Shown: piece after piece, positions 1 to 8,444 of the stretch
Layout: each line of letters begins with the position of its first letter
How positions within the stretch are numbered: position 1 is the stretch's first letter
Origin: Diorhabda sublineata
Taxonomy: Eukaryota; Arthropoda; Insecta; Coleoptera; Chrysomelidae
Reading direction: 5' to 3'
Assembly: GCF_026230105.1 (NCBI RefSeq)
Contig: NW_026614232.1
Location: 186,001 to 250,000, forward strand
Length of the DNA: 64,000 bases
Notes under the pieces: generated by a model
The model's input: the letters and a program-made list of their open reading frames with translations, nothing else
Told to the model about the DNA's origin: nothing
Databases searched by the model: none
Program-made: the position numbers and the translations under genes

Positions 1-363
1 TGAGATTGACTTGGAATTTAGAGGGGGAATTTTGTTTTTGGGGATCGCGCCTTGTCGGGTATAATCAACACGCTGGGATTTAGAGTTGGACGATTTCTGC
101 GAGACCCTAGAAGCATAGGAATCCGCAGATGGTGCTGGTGAGGAGCTTCTATTATTCTCGAGTGATTTCCGTTTGATATACTCAATGGCATTACGAATTT
201 GGGTGAATTGATTTGGACTGTACCGCGAGTATTCTGCGACCAATTCTGCAAAGGTTTCCTCCTCAGAAGGAGAATTGGGGTTGGTAGGGAGTGGTGGGAA
301 TTCATCGATGGTGGAAACAGGTTTACTTCGGGTTTGAATGGGGGAACGGGGTACTCGGGGCAT
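1..363 (-). CDS. Element A ORF1 (gag-like), N-terminal part only
   Basis: Residues 1-121 of the element A ORF1 protein, truncated by the window edge. The ATG is at 361-363, preceded on the minus strand by a T/A-rich leader. The part present is the low-complexity Pro/Ser-rich N-terminus. It has the FTQI variant also seen in copies A2 and A5. See 15210-16706 for the full protein. Confidence 0.75.
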   Translation of the reverse strand, partial: MPRVPRSPIQTRSKPVSTIDEFPPLPTNPNSPSEEETFAELVAEYSRYSPNQFTQIRNAIEYIKRKSLENNRSSSPAPSADSYASRVSQKSSNSKSQRVDYTRQGAIPKNKIPPLNSKSIS

Positions 364-891
364 TTTCAAAAGTGAAATAGGTGAAATAAAAGATCGATAG
401 AGTCAGATCAAGTGAGGATAAGAAATAAGGATTTCGAGAATTGAAATCCTTTGTTAGTACCTAACAAGAGTTGGCTATCAAAGCCGACAGCGGACTCACT
501 GCCGGAGGGAGTTTCCTCCCCGGTTAAAGAATTCCTGACCCTTTTGATTGCCTGTTAGTGTTTTATAAAAATGAAAATAATATTCACCTGAAACTGGCTG
601 ATCCTAGGACTCACGTTGGTTCTTGAAACACTTGCCCCCGAAAGGGTTTATTTCATTATAAAAAAAAGCCCCGAAAAGGGCAGGTAGGTAGAGCAACAAA
701 GCCCCGAAAGGGGCATTTTTTGCAATGGTATACACTAATAATACGAGTTTCTTTGTCAGCGAGAATTTTTAACCGCAGTAGGCGACCCTGCGTTTACCGG
801 TGTGTTTTCTAAAATAAAACAGTGACCGATTATACAGCAGTCCTTTAATCCGTACTCGCGACCTTCTCGAAGCGCTCTAAGAAAGCAACTG
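1..891 (-). mobile_element. Element A copy A0, 5' part (cut by window edge)
   Basis: This is the 5' portion of an ORF1-only non-LTR-type retroelement, read on the minus strand. It holds the first 121 codons of ORF1 (1-363) and a complete 528-nt 5' UTR (364-891) rich in small hairpins. The right edge meets the 12-bp target GAGATAAATTTA at 892-903, which in uninterrupted units lies between the H3 TATA box and the H3 initiator. The H3 TATA box (915-922, minus) now lies directly upstream of the element. The 3' half and the other target copy lie outside the window. Confidence 0.85.
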
Positions 892-1413
<522 letters not shown>

Positions 1414-1501
1414 TTTTCATTTTTCATATTTGAAGTAGAAGAATATGTCCTCCATCGCATTCTTCCCATAGCATATGTATATATACAAAAAAAAAAAAAA
1501 C

Positions 1502-1517
1502 GGTTCTTTTCAGAACC
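1502..1517 (+). terminator. H4 histone 3' stem-loop (unit 1)
   Basis: GGTTCTTTTCAGAACC has a perfect 6-bp stem and a UUUC loop, followed by ACAA. This is the binding site for stem-loop binding protein and sets the U7-dependent 3' end. It differs from the textbook GGCTCTTTTCAGAGCC by a compensated C-G to U-A pair. Confidence 0.95.
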
Positions 1518-1917
1518 ACAACATATTTTGCTTGAATATGAAAATAAAAAAAAAATAAATAACTTACACATTAGTTTGTTCTCTTATATATAAGAACAAC
1601 CTCGCATTTATTGATACGCACATACATATACACTACATACATACATATAGATAAGAACATAAGCGAGTAGAGGAACTTTTATTTATCTTCATCTCATTAT
1701 TTGCAATTTTTATTTCTAGTACGAACGTTATTATTAACGATGCTGAAAATAATCACATTAACCAACCACAATTCCAGTTATTATTACAGATGATAAGTTT
1801 TCTTATATATCAGGACATTTATTTATTTTTTTTTTATCTAACAGTACGTTACACGAGAATCTCTTCTATCTCAACCAAAGAAAATAGAGAAATCAACGAA
1901 TCAATAAATCTATCTAG

Positions 1918-1920
<3 letters not shown>

Positions 1921-1974
<54 letters not shown>
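1921..1974. repeat. (TA)n tract, H4-H2A spacer unit 1
   Basis: About 26 TA dinucleotides. Length varies strongly between units. Confidence 0.9.
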
Positions 1975-1979
<5 letters not shown>

Positions 1980-2039
1980 AAATTTAACTATATTATAATC
2001 TCTTTTTTTATATATATATATAAAAATAAAAAAAATTGT

Positions 2040-2055
2040 GGCCCTTAAAAGGGCC
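2040..2055 (-). terminator. H2A histone 3' stem-loop (unit 1)
   Basis: On the minus strand GGCCCTTTTAAGGGCC forms a 6-bp stem with a UUUA loop, followed by ACAA. It is about 56 bp beyond the H2A stop and uses the GC-rich stem class shared with H1. Confidence 0.93.
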
Positions 2056-2111
2056 GGTTTATGCATATGTATTTCGATAAAATAAAGAAAAATAATATAA
2101 TTAATAAAGAA

Positions 2112-2486
2112 TTAAGCTTTCTTTTCTGTCTTTTTCGGTAAAAGTACAGCTTGAATGTTAGGAAGAACACCACCTTGTGCGATGGTTACTCCAGACAACA
2201 ATTTATTCAATTCTTCATCGTTTCTAATGGCTAATTGTAAATGCCTTGGAATTATACGGGTCTTTTTGTTATCTCTAGCAGCATTTCCTGCTAATTCGAG
2301 TACTTCGGCTGCCAAATATTCCATAACAGCTGCCAAATATACTGGAGCTCCGGCACCGACTCGTTCTGCATAATTGCCTTTTCTCAACAAACGATGTATA
2401 CGTCCTACAGGAAATTGTAATCCAGCTCGGTTTGAGCGAGACTTTGCCTTTCCCTTTACTTTACCACCTTTACCACGTCCAGACAT
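2112..2486 (-). CDS. H2A: Histone H2A, unit 1
   Basis: Core histone H2A, which dimerises with H2B. The 124 residues start SGRGKGGK and contain the canonical AGLQFPVGRIHRLLRKGNYAERVGAGAPVYLAAVMEYLAAEVLELAGNAARDNKK region in pieces, the acidic-patch residues in the ELLELAGN-like and NDEELN segments, and the C-terminal LLPKKTEKKA tail. There is no SQ(E/D) motif at the end, so this is the replication-dependent form rather than H2Av/H2A.X. It has no intron, is divergent from H2B, and is followed by its own stem-loop. A minus-strand TATAAATA at 2614-2621 lies about 130 bp upstream of the ATG. Confidence 0.98.
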   Translation of the reverse strand: MSGRGKGGKVKGKAKSRSNRAGLQFPVGRIHRLLRKGNYAERVGAGAPVYLAAVMEYLAAEVLELAGNAARDNKKTRIIPRHLQLAIRNDEELNKLLSGVTIAQGGVLPNIQAVLLPKKTEKKA

Positions 2487-2802
2487 TTTTTTTTATATAT
2501 ATTTTTCTTTTTCAAAAAAAAAAAAAAAATAGAACTGTGTCAATTGAAAACTATGAAGCGCAACCGATGCGACGAAACTAACTGTTAAACAAAAAATTTA
2601 CACTCGACCTATTTATTTATATTAACATGCCCTACCAATGAAATTATAGCAAATGCGCAAACGTAGAAAGGCGGAGCCTATTAGAATTACGTACGTTGAT
2701 ATAAAAGAGATGGACATAAGTGCTGTTAACTGCTAATTTTACCCATTTTTCGATAAAAACGGTACGTCATTCGAGTGTTTTTATTTTATTTCAAGAGAAA
2801 TA
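2487..2802. promoter_or_regulatory. Intact H2A/H2B divergent promoter (unit 1)
   Basis: This 316-bp bidirectional promoter has H2B-side TATAAAAG at 2700-2707 and H2A-side TATAAATA (minus) at 2614-2621. GGCGGAGCC at 2670-2678 matches the element near the H4 TATA box. The uninterrupted element B target CTGTTAACTGCTA lies at 2723-2735, just at or before the expected H2B start (near 2730). This unit has a private T in the stretch next to the H2A TATA box (CCTATTTATT against CCTATCTATT). Confidence 0.75.
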
Positions 2803-3174
2803 ATGCCACCAAAAGCTAGCGGAAAGGCAGCGAAAAAAGCCGGAAAGGCTCAAAAGAATATTTCGAAAGCCGATAAAAAGAAAAAAAGGAGGAGGAAGGA
2901 AAGTTATGCTATTTACATTTACAAAGTACTTAAGCAAGTTCATCCTGATACCGGTATATCGAGTAAAGCTATGAGTATAATGAATAGTTTTGTTAATGAT
3001 ATATTCGAACGAATCGCCGCCGAAGCATCCAGATTGGCTCATTATAATAAACGTTCAACAATTACAAGTAGAGAAATTCAAACTGCAGTGAGATTATTGC
3101 TTCCCGGAGAATTAGCAAAACACGCAGTCAGTGAAGGAACTAAAGCCGTTACCAAATATACTAGTTCTAAATAA
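2803..3174 (+). CDS. H2B: Histone H2B, unit 1
   Basis: Core histone H2B, partner of H2A. The 123-residue ORF has a Lys-rich N-terminal tail (PPKASGKAAKKAGKAQ, then KKKKRRRK) and the canonical fold from about residue 34 (ESYAIYIYKVLKQVHPDTGISSKAM). The C-terminus is EGTKAVTKYTSSK, including the Lys that is ubiquitinated in other species. It has no intron, a leader of about 73 nt after a TATA box at 2700-2707, and a histone stem-loop downstream. Confidence 0.98.
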   Translation: MPPKASGKAAKKAGKAQKNISKADKKKKRRRKESYAIYIYKVLKQVHPDTGISSKAMSIMNSFVNDIFERIAAEASRLAHYNKRSTITSREIQTAVRLLLPGELAKHAVSEGTKAVTKYTSSK

Positions 3175-3260
3175 TAAGTATAACACATCTACTATATTGA
3201 CCGAAAATTTTTTATTTTATTTACTTAAATGGTAACATCGACAAAAAAAAAAAAAAAAAC

Positions 3261-3276
3261 GGTTCTTTTCAGAACC
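3261..3276 (+). terminator. H2B histone 3' stem-loop (unit 1)
   Basis: GGTTCTTTTCAGAACC followed by ACAA, 87 bp after the H2B stop and identical to the H4 stem-loop. A long A run lies immediately 5'. Confidence 0.95.
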
Positions 3277-3371
3277 ACAATACTACTTTTTTTTATTTAT
3301 ATGATATATGATAACAACGAACGAACGACTGACTGACTTTAATTCAATTGATATTCCACTTAACTGAAAAT

Positions 3372-3375
<4 letters not shown>

Positions 3376-3413
<38 letters not shown>
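3376..3413. repeat. (TA)n tract, H2B-H1 spacer unit 1
   Basis: About 19 uninterrupted TA units, one of the two shortest alleles at this position. Confidence 0.9.
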
Positions 3414-3417
<4 letters not shown>

Positions 3418-4569
3418 CTTTCTAACGTCGCTTTTGTTTAAAAAAGTTTCATATACTAATTCACTGTCGGCTAAAGGCAAAAAAAAACCCGACCGTCGGT
3501 AAGATAAAACATACAAAGCGGTTGGTCGGTTGCCGTTGTCAAAGTAGTTTTTGTGGCGTCTTTGAAATTATGTTATAAACACTTTCTTTTTCTTTTCAAA
3601 TTGGTTTGAAATTTTAAATAAAATATGTTCATTTCCTAAAATAATATACTATACAATGTAAAAAAGAATAAAAAATGTCGGATAAAATATTAAATATTGT
3701 AATAGACAGACATAGTTGCGAATAGAGCGAAGTAGCTCGTTCAAAGAAAATTTAATCAGTCAATCAATTTATTGTAATAATTATAATTTGCTACTACCAC
3801 TTACCCACCATTCGATATCTAAAATGAAATATACGCGGGTTCCAATATTGAAATTTGATATTTTTCTTATATTTAGTATGTCGGAACACATTGTTATTGA
3901 AAAATACTCATAATAATATATTAGTTGGGAACATATAGTAGAAACGTGTCGCGTAAATCAGGGTAGACATGTCACCGTTCAAATGATAATTGCGGTATTA
4001 TTTCAATTCGTTTTGATATTTTTAAATATTGGTCATTATTGTGAATAGACACGTTTCTCTTTACCTTCATTGTATTTTAAGAAGGACTTTTATTTAATTT
4101 CGAAATTATATCTAAAGTGCTAAGCATCGACGGAAATAAATTTTTAACCATTTTTAAGTGGTACTTTTTTTTAATAACAAACGTTGTTAGCAATTATTAA
4201 ATTATAGTAAAACTTCGGCGAAAGTTCGAAGTATACCTTAGTTAGTTATTTGTCAATTTTTTTCATTACATTCGATTCGAAAATCTCGAAGAAACCAAGG
4301 TTTTTGAGGTTGGTTTGGTTTATGAGGTTCGTTTTTTAACTTAGTTCTATTCGTTCGTTCAGTCTTCCGTCCGCTTTATTTGAATGACTCCTCTTGTAAC
4401 TCATTACACGCGAAAAATTAAAAGTCTTTTATACTTTTAAGTATATAGAGAGGTGAAATTTTTTAAAACTAAATATAAAAGTACATCCAATATTTTTTTT
4501 TTTTTTTTATATCAGTTTAGTGTAGTTTATCGACGATATAATAACTCTCAAGGTTGTTTGTTAGTAGTT

Positions 4570-5454
4570 ATGGCGGATACAGAAAATCAAACTTCGGTTG
4601 TAACCGCAACGTCTGCGTCTAATTCACCGCAGGTTTCGTCGTCTCCAATAAATAAAAAGGAAAAAAAAGCTAAAAATCCTAGGACCAAACCATCTCATCC
4701 ACCGACTTCGGAAATGGTAAACAATGCGATCAAAGGTTTAAAGGAACGCGGAGGCTCATCTTTACAAGCAATTAAAAAGTACATTGCTGCCAATTACAAA
4801 GTTGATGCAGAAAAAGTAGCGCCATTCATCAAAAAATATTTGAAAGCATCTGTAGTATCGGGATCTTTGGTACAAACTAAAGGTAAAGGAGCTTCCGGAT
4901 CGTTCAAGTTAGCTTCGGCAACTTCGACTGGTGGTACTTCGGCTAAAACGAATGCTATTGACAAAAAGAAAAAGAAAACAGCCGCTTCTACTCCAGGCGT
5001 AACTAAATCCAAAAAAATTGTAACAGCTGCAAAAAGAAATGCTATTATTGCAGGAGGAGGAGGAGGAGGAGGAGGAGGAGGAGTGGATAAATCGAAAAGT
5101 ATTAAGAAATCTAATAAAGGCAAAAAAACGACAGGTACAGCAGCGGCTTCTTTAAAAACTTCGACAACAACAACACCAACTACTGATAAGAAAGGCGTTA
5201 AAGTTGCCAAAAAAACAGATAAAAAATCTTCGGCTAAAGGAGGAGTCGCCGCCGCCGCCGCTACCAATACAGCCAGTGCCGCATCATCCGAAATTAAAAC
5301 GAAGAATCCTACTAAAGCAAAAAAATCTAATAAAGGCAGTCCCACGAAAAAGCCGAAAGCACCAAAACCGAAAACTGCGAAAGCAGCTGCTAGCAGTTCC
5401 TCTCCTAAAGCAAGAAAAGCCGCCGCCGCCGCCGCTCCTAAAAAGAAGAAATAA
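4570..5454 (+). CDS. H1: Linker histone H1, unit 1
   Basis: Linker histone of 294 aa that binds nucleosomal and linker DNA. It has a Ser/Thr-rich N-terminal tail (1-35), a winged-helix globular domain at about 41-115 (HPPTSEMVNNAIKGLKERGG, then SLQAIKKYIAANYKVDAEK, ending GKGASGSFKL), and a Lys/Ala/Pro-rich C-terminal tail. The tail carries a 10-Gly tract (about 162-171) encoded by pure GGA repeats. I start at the ATG of MADTENQ. The frame stays open further upstream only to a GTG, which is not a plausible insect start. It is transcribed on the same strand as H4 and H2B and followed by a stem-loop at 5552-5567. Confidence 0.97.
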   Translation: MADTENQTSVVTATSASNSPQVSSSPINKKEKKAKNPRTKPSHPPTSEMVNNAIKGLKERGGSSLQAIKKYIAANYKVDAEKVAPFIKKYLKASVVSGSLVQTKGKGASGSFKLASATSTGGTSAKTNAIDKKKKKTAASTPGVTKSKKIVTAAKRNAIIAGGGGGGGGGGVDKSKSIKKSNKGKKTTGTAAASLKTSTTTTPTTDKKGVKVAKKTDKKSSAKGGVAAAAATNTASAASSEIKTKNPTKAKKSNKGSPTKKPKAPKPKTAKAAASSSSPKARKAAAAAAPKKKK

Positions 5455-5551
5455 AAAGAATATTTTTTTTCTGACAGAAAGATAGTACAACAATCGAGAA
5501 GTATTATCGGACTGATGATGGGTACGACGACAATCGACAATAATAACAAAT

Positions 5552-5567
5552 GGCCCTTGTCAGGGCC
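5552..5567 (+). terminator. H1 histone 3' stem-loop (unit 1)
   Basis: GGCCCTTGTCAGGGCC has a 6-bp stem and a UGUC loop, followed by ACAA. Loop U1 and U3 are retained while loop position 2 is G, which distinguishes H1 from the four core histone genes. Confidence 0.93.
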
Positions 5568-5839
5568 ACAATTTTTTCATTTATTTATGAAGAAAATGAA
5601 AAACAAATAATGTTTGTTTTGATGAAACAAGAATTTTTTGAATTTCGGTTCAATAATTGATATGTTATGTTATATATAACATTTTCATCGATCGATGTAA
5701 TGTAGGTTGTTACCACCTTCTAGATTTGTCTCGACCTACCTACGATATAGTAGATCTAATCTGTTTTATAAACTTTCAATTATTATATGTCGATATTGTC
5801 TAAAATTTGTTAGTTAAAAATAATAATTTTCTCTATCTC

Positions 5840-5859
5840 GTGCGTGCGTGCGTGCGTGC

Positions 5860-5913
<54 letters not shown>

Positions 5914-5924
5914 CGTGCGTGCGT
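5840..5924. repeat. (GT)n tract with GCGT flanks, H1-H3 spacer unit 1
   Basis: A pure GT core flanked on both sides by GCGT repeats. The left flank has an extra G breaking phase (GCGGTG), not seen in the other units. Confidence 0.9.
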
Positions 5925-6038
5925 CTTCTTTACCCAATCAACAATCACATCCTTCTTTTATATTTCAATGTTTTCAAACGAACATCCTATATTTATATCA
6001 AAATATTATACTACTATCATAAATGTTAAATTATTTGT

Positions 6039-6054
6039 GGTTCTGAAAAGAACC
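6039..6054 (-). terminator. H3 histone 3' stem-loop (unit 1)
   Basis: On the minus strand GGTTCTTTTCAGAACC followed by ACAA, about 100 bp beyond the H3 stop. Confidence 0.95.
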
Positions 6055-6153
6055 GTTTTTACTTACAATATATATATAAAACAAAAAATCTATTATAATC
6101 AAATAGATAAAATGTAATTTTATATAAAAAAAAAAAAAAAAAAAAATTTGTAT

Positions 6154-7164
<1,011 letters not shown>

Positions 7165-7251
7165 TTTTCATTTTTCATATTTGAAGTAGAAGAATATGTC
7201 CTCCATCGCATTCTTCCCATAGCATATGTATATATACAAAAAAAAAAAAAC

Positions 7252-7267
7252 GGTTCTTTTCAGAACC
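7252..7267 (+). terminator. H4 histone 3' stem-loop (unit 2)
   Basis: GGTTCTTTTCAGAACC plus ACAA. Confidence 0.95.
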
Positions 7268-7668
7268 ACAACATATTTTGCTTGAATATGAAAATAAAAA
7301 AAAAATAAATAACTTACACATTAGTTTGTTCTCTTATATATAAGAACAACCTCGCATTTATTGATACGCACATACATATACACTACATACATACATATAG
7401 ATAAGAACATAAGCGAGTAGAGGAACTTTTATTTATCTTCATCTCATTATTTGCAATTTTTATTTCTAGTACGAACGTTATTATTAACGATGCTGAAAAT
7501 AATCACATTAACCAACCACAATTCCAGTTATTATTACAGATGATAAGTTTTCTTATATATCAGGACATTTATTTATTTTTTTTTTTATCTAACAGTACGT
7601 TACACGAGAATCTCTTCTATCTCAACCAAAGAAAATAGAGAAATCAACGAATCAATAAATCTATCTAG

Positions 7669-7671
<3 letters not shown>

Positions 7672-7731
<60 letters not shown>
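7672..7731. repeat. (TA)n tract, H4-H2A spacer unit 2
   Basis: About 30 TA units. The segment that elsewhere separates this tract from a second short TA run by the H2A stem-loop is missing, probably by slippage or recombination between the two TA runs. Confidence 0.9.
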
Positions 7732-7738
<7 letters not shown>

Positions 7739-7748
7739 AAAAAATTGT

Positions 7749-7764
7749 GGCCCTTAAAAGGGCC
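7749..7764 (-). terminator. H2A histone 3' stem-loop (unit 2)
   Basis: Minus strand GGCCCTTTTAAGGGCC plus ACAA. It is preserved despite the adjacent spacer deletion. Confidence 0.93.
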
Positions 7765-7820
7765 GGTTTATGCATATGTATTTCGATAAAATAAAGAAAA
7801 ATAATATAATTAATAAAGAA

Positions 7821-8195
7821 TTAAGCTTTCTTTTCTGTCTTTTTCGGTAAAAGTACAGCTTGAATGTTAGGAAGAACACCACCTTGTGCGATGGTTACTC
7901 CAGACAACAATTTATTCAATTCTTCATCGTTTCTAATGGCTAATTGTAAATGCCTTGGAATTATACGGGTCTTTTTGTTATCTCTAGCAGCATTTCCTGC
8001 TAATTCGAGTACTTCGGCTGCCAAATATTCCATAACAGCTGCCAAATATACTGGAGCTCCGGCACCGACTCGTTCTGCATAATTGCCTTTTCTCAACAAA
8101 CGATGTATACGTCCTACAGGAAATTGTAATCCAGCTCGGTTTGAGCGAGACTTTGCCTTTCCCTTTACTTTACCACCTTTACCACGTCCAGACAT
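7821..8195 (-). CDS. H2A: Histone H2A, unit 2
   Basis: Protein identical to unit 1 H2A. Its own TATA box and leader are intact because element B1 inserted on the H2B side of the shared promoter, 249 bp upstream of the H2A ATG. Confidence 0.98.
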   Translation of the reverse strand: MSGRGKGGKVKGKAKSRSNRAGLQFPVGRIHRLLRKGNYAERVGAGAPVYLAAVMEYLAAEVLELAGNAARDNKKTRIIPRHLQLAIRNDEELNKLLSGVTIAQGGVLPNIQAVLLPKKTEKKA

Positions 8196-8444
8196 TTTTT
8201 TTTATATATATTTTTCTTTTTCAAAAAAAAAAAAAAAATAGAACTGTGTCAATTGAAAACTATGAAGCGCAACCGATGCGACGAAACTAACTGTTAAACA
8301 AAAAATTTACACTCGACCTATCTATTTATATTAACATGCCCTACCAATGAAATTATAGCAAATGCGCAAACGTAGAAAGGCGGAGCCTATTAGAATTACG
8401 TACGTTGATATAAAAGAGATGGACATAAGTGCTGTTAACTGCTA
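8196..8444. promoter_or_regulatory. H2A promoter plus H2B TATA box (left of B1)
   Basis: Left part of a split H2A/H2B promoter. It ends in target copy CTGTTAACTGCTA (8432-8444). TATAAAAG at 8409-8416, normally serving H2B, now lies 36 bp upstream of the first base of element B1 and in its orientation. Confidence 0.75.

Larger units (their letters stand above)
1414..2111. other. H4-H2A convergent spacer (unit 1)
   Basis: AT-rich spacer between the 3' ends of H4 and H2A. It holds both histone stem-loops (1502-1517 plus, 2040-2055 minus), purine-rich stretches downstream of each, and a long (TA)n tract at 1921-1974. No credible ORF is present. The equivalents are 7165-7820, 17757-18442, 26140-26816, 34597-35270, 47770-48439 and 53530-54238. 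They are nearly identical apart from tract lengths and a deletion of about 40 bp in unit 2, where the TA tract fuses with the second short TA run next to the H2A stem-loop. Confidence 0.8.
3175..4569. other. H2B-H1 spacer and H1 upstream region (unit 1)
   Basis: AT-rich 1.4-kb spacer, the longest in the unit. It holds the H2B stem-loop (3261-3276) and a (TA)n tract (3376-3413). Close to H1 there is a TATAAAAG at 4474-4481 followed, across a poly-T run, by a TCAGTT initiator-like site with A at 4514, 56 nt before the H1 ATG. The remaining kilobase is almost invariant between units but has no convincing gene. Equivalents: 11050-12500, 19506-20900, 27887-29331, 38391-39837, 49503-50944, 55302-56743. 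Confidence 0.6.
5455..6153. other. H1-H3 convergent spacer (unit 1)
   Basis: Spacer between the 3' ends of H1 and H3. It holds the H1 stem-loop (5552-5567), a (GT)n tract flanked by GCGT repeats (5840-5924), the H3 stem-loop on the minus strand (6039-6054) and a long A run just beyond the H3 stop. No gene is seen. Equivalents: 13380-14077, 21786-22466, 30217-30916, 40735-41423, 51830-52518, 57629-58374. Confidence 0.8.

Noticed and set aside
3716..3913. 65-codon open frame in the H2B-H1 spacer, identical in all units
   Set aside because: It starts with a non-ATG codon, has no recognisable domain, and the whole spacer is equally conserved by concerted evolution, so conservation is no evidence for coding.
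4453..4569. 39-residue N-terminal extension in frame with H1
   Set aside because: It begins at GTG, crosses a variable poly-T run and lies in the leader. In unit 2 the shorter T run breaks it. The MADTENQ start is used instead.
4794..5549. 251-codon minus-strand frame across H1
   Set aside because: Antisense of the Lys/Ala-rich H1 tail, giving a low-complexity Phe/Ala/Pro translation.
5807..6117. Cys/Val-rich frames over the GT tract
   Set aside because: Translation of a dinucleotide repeat.
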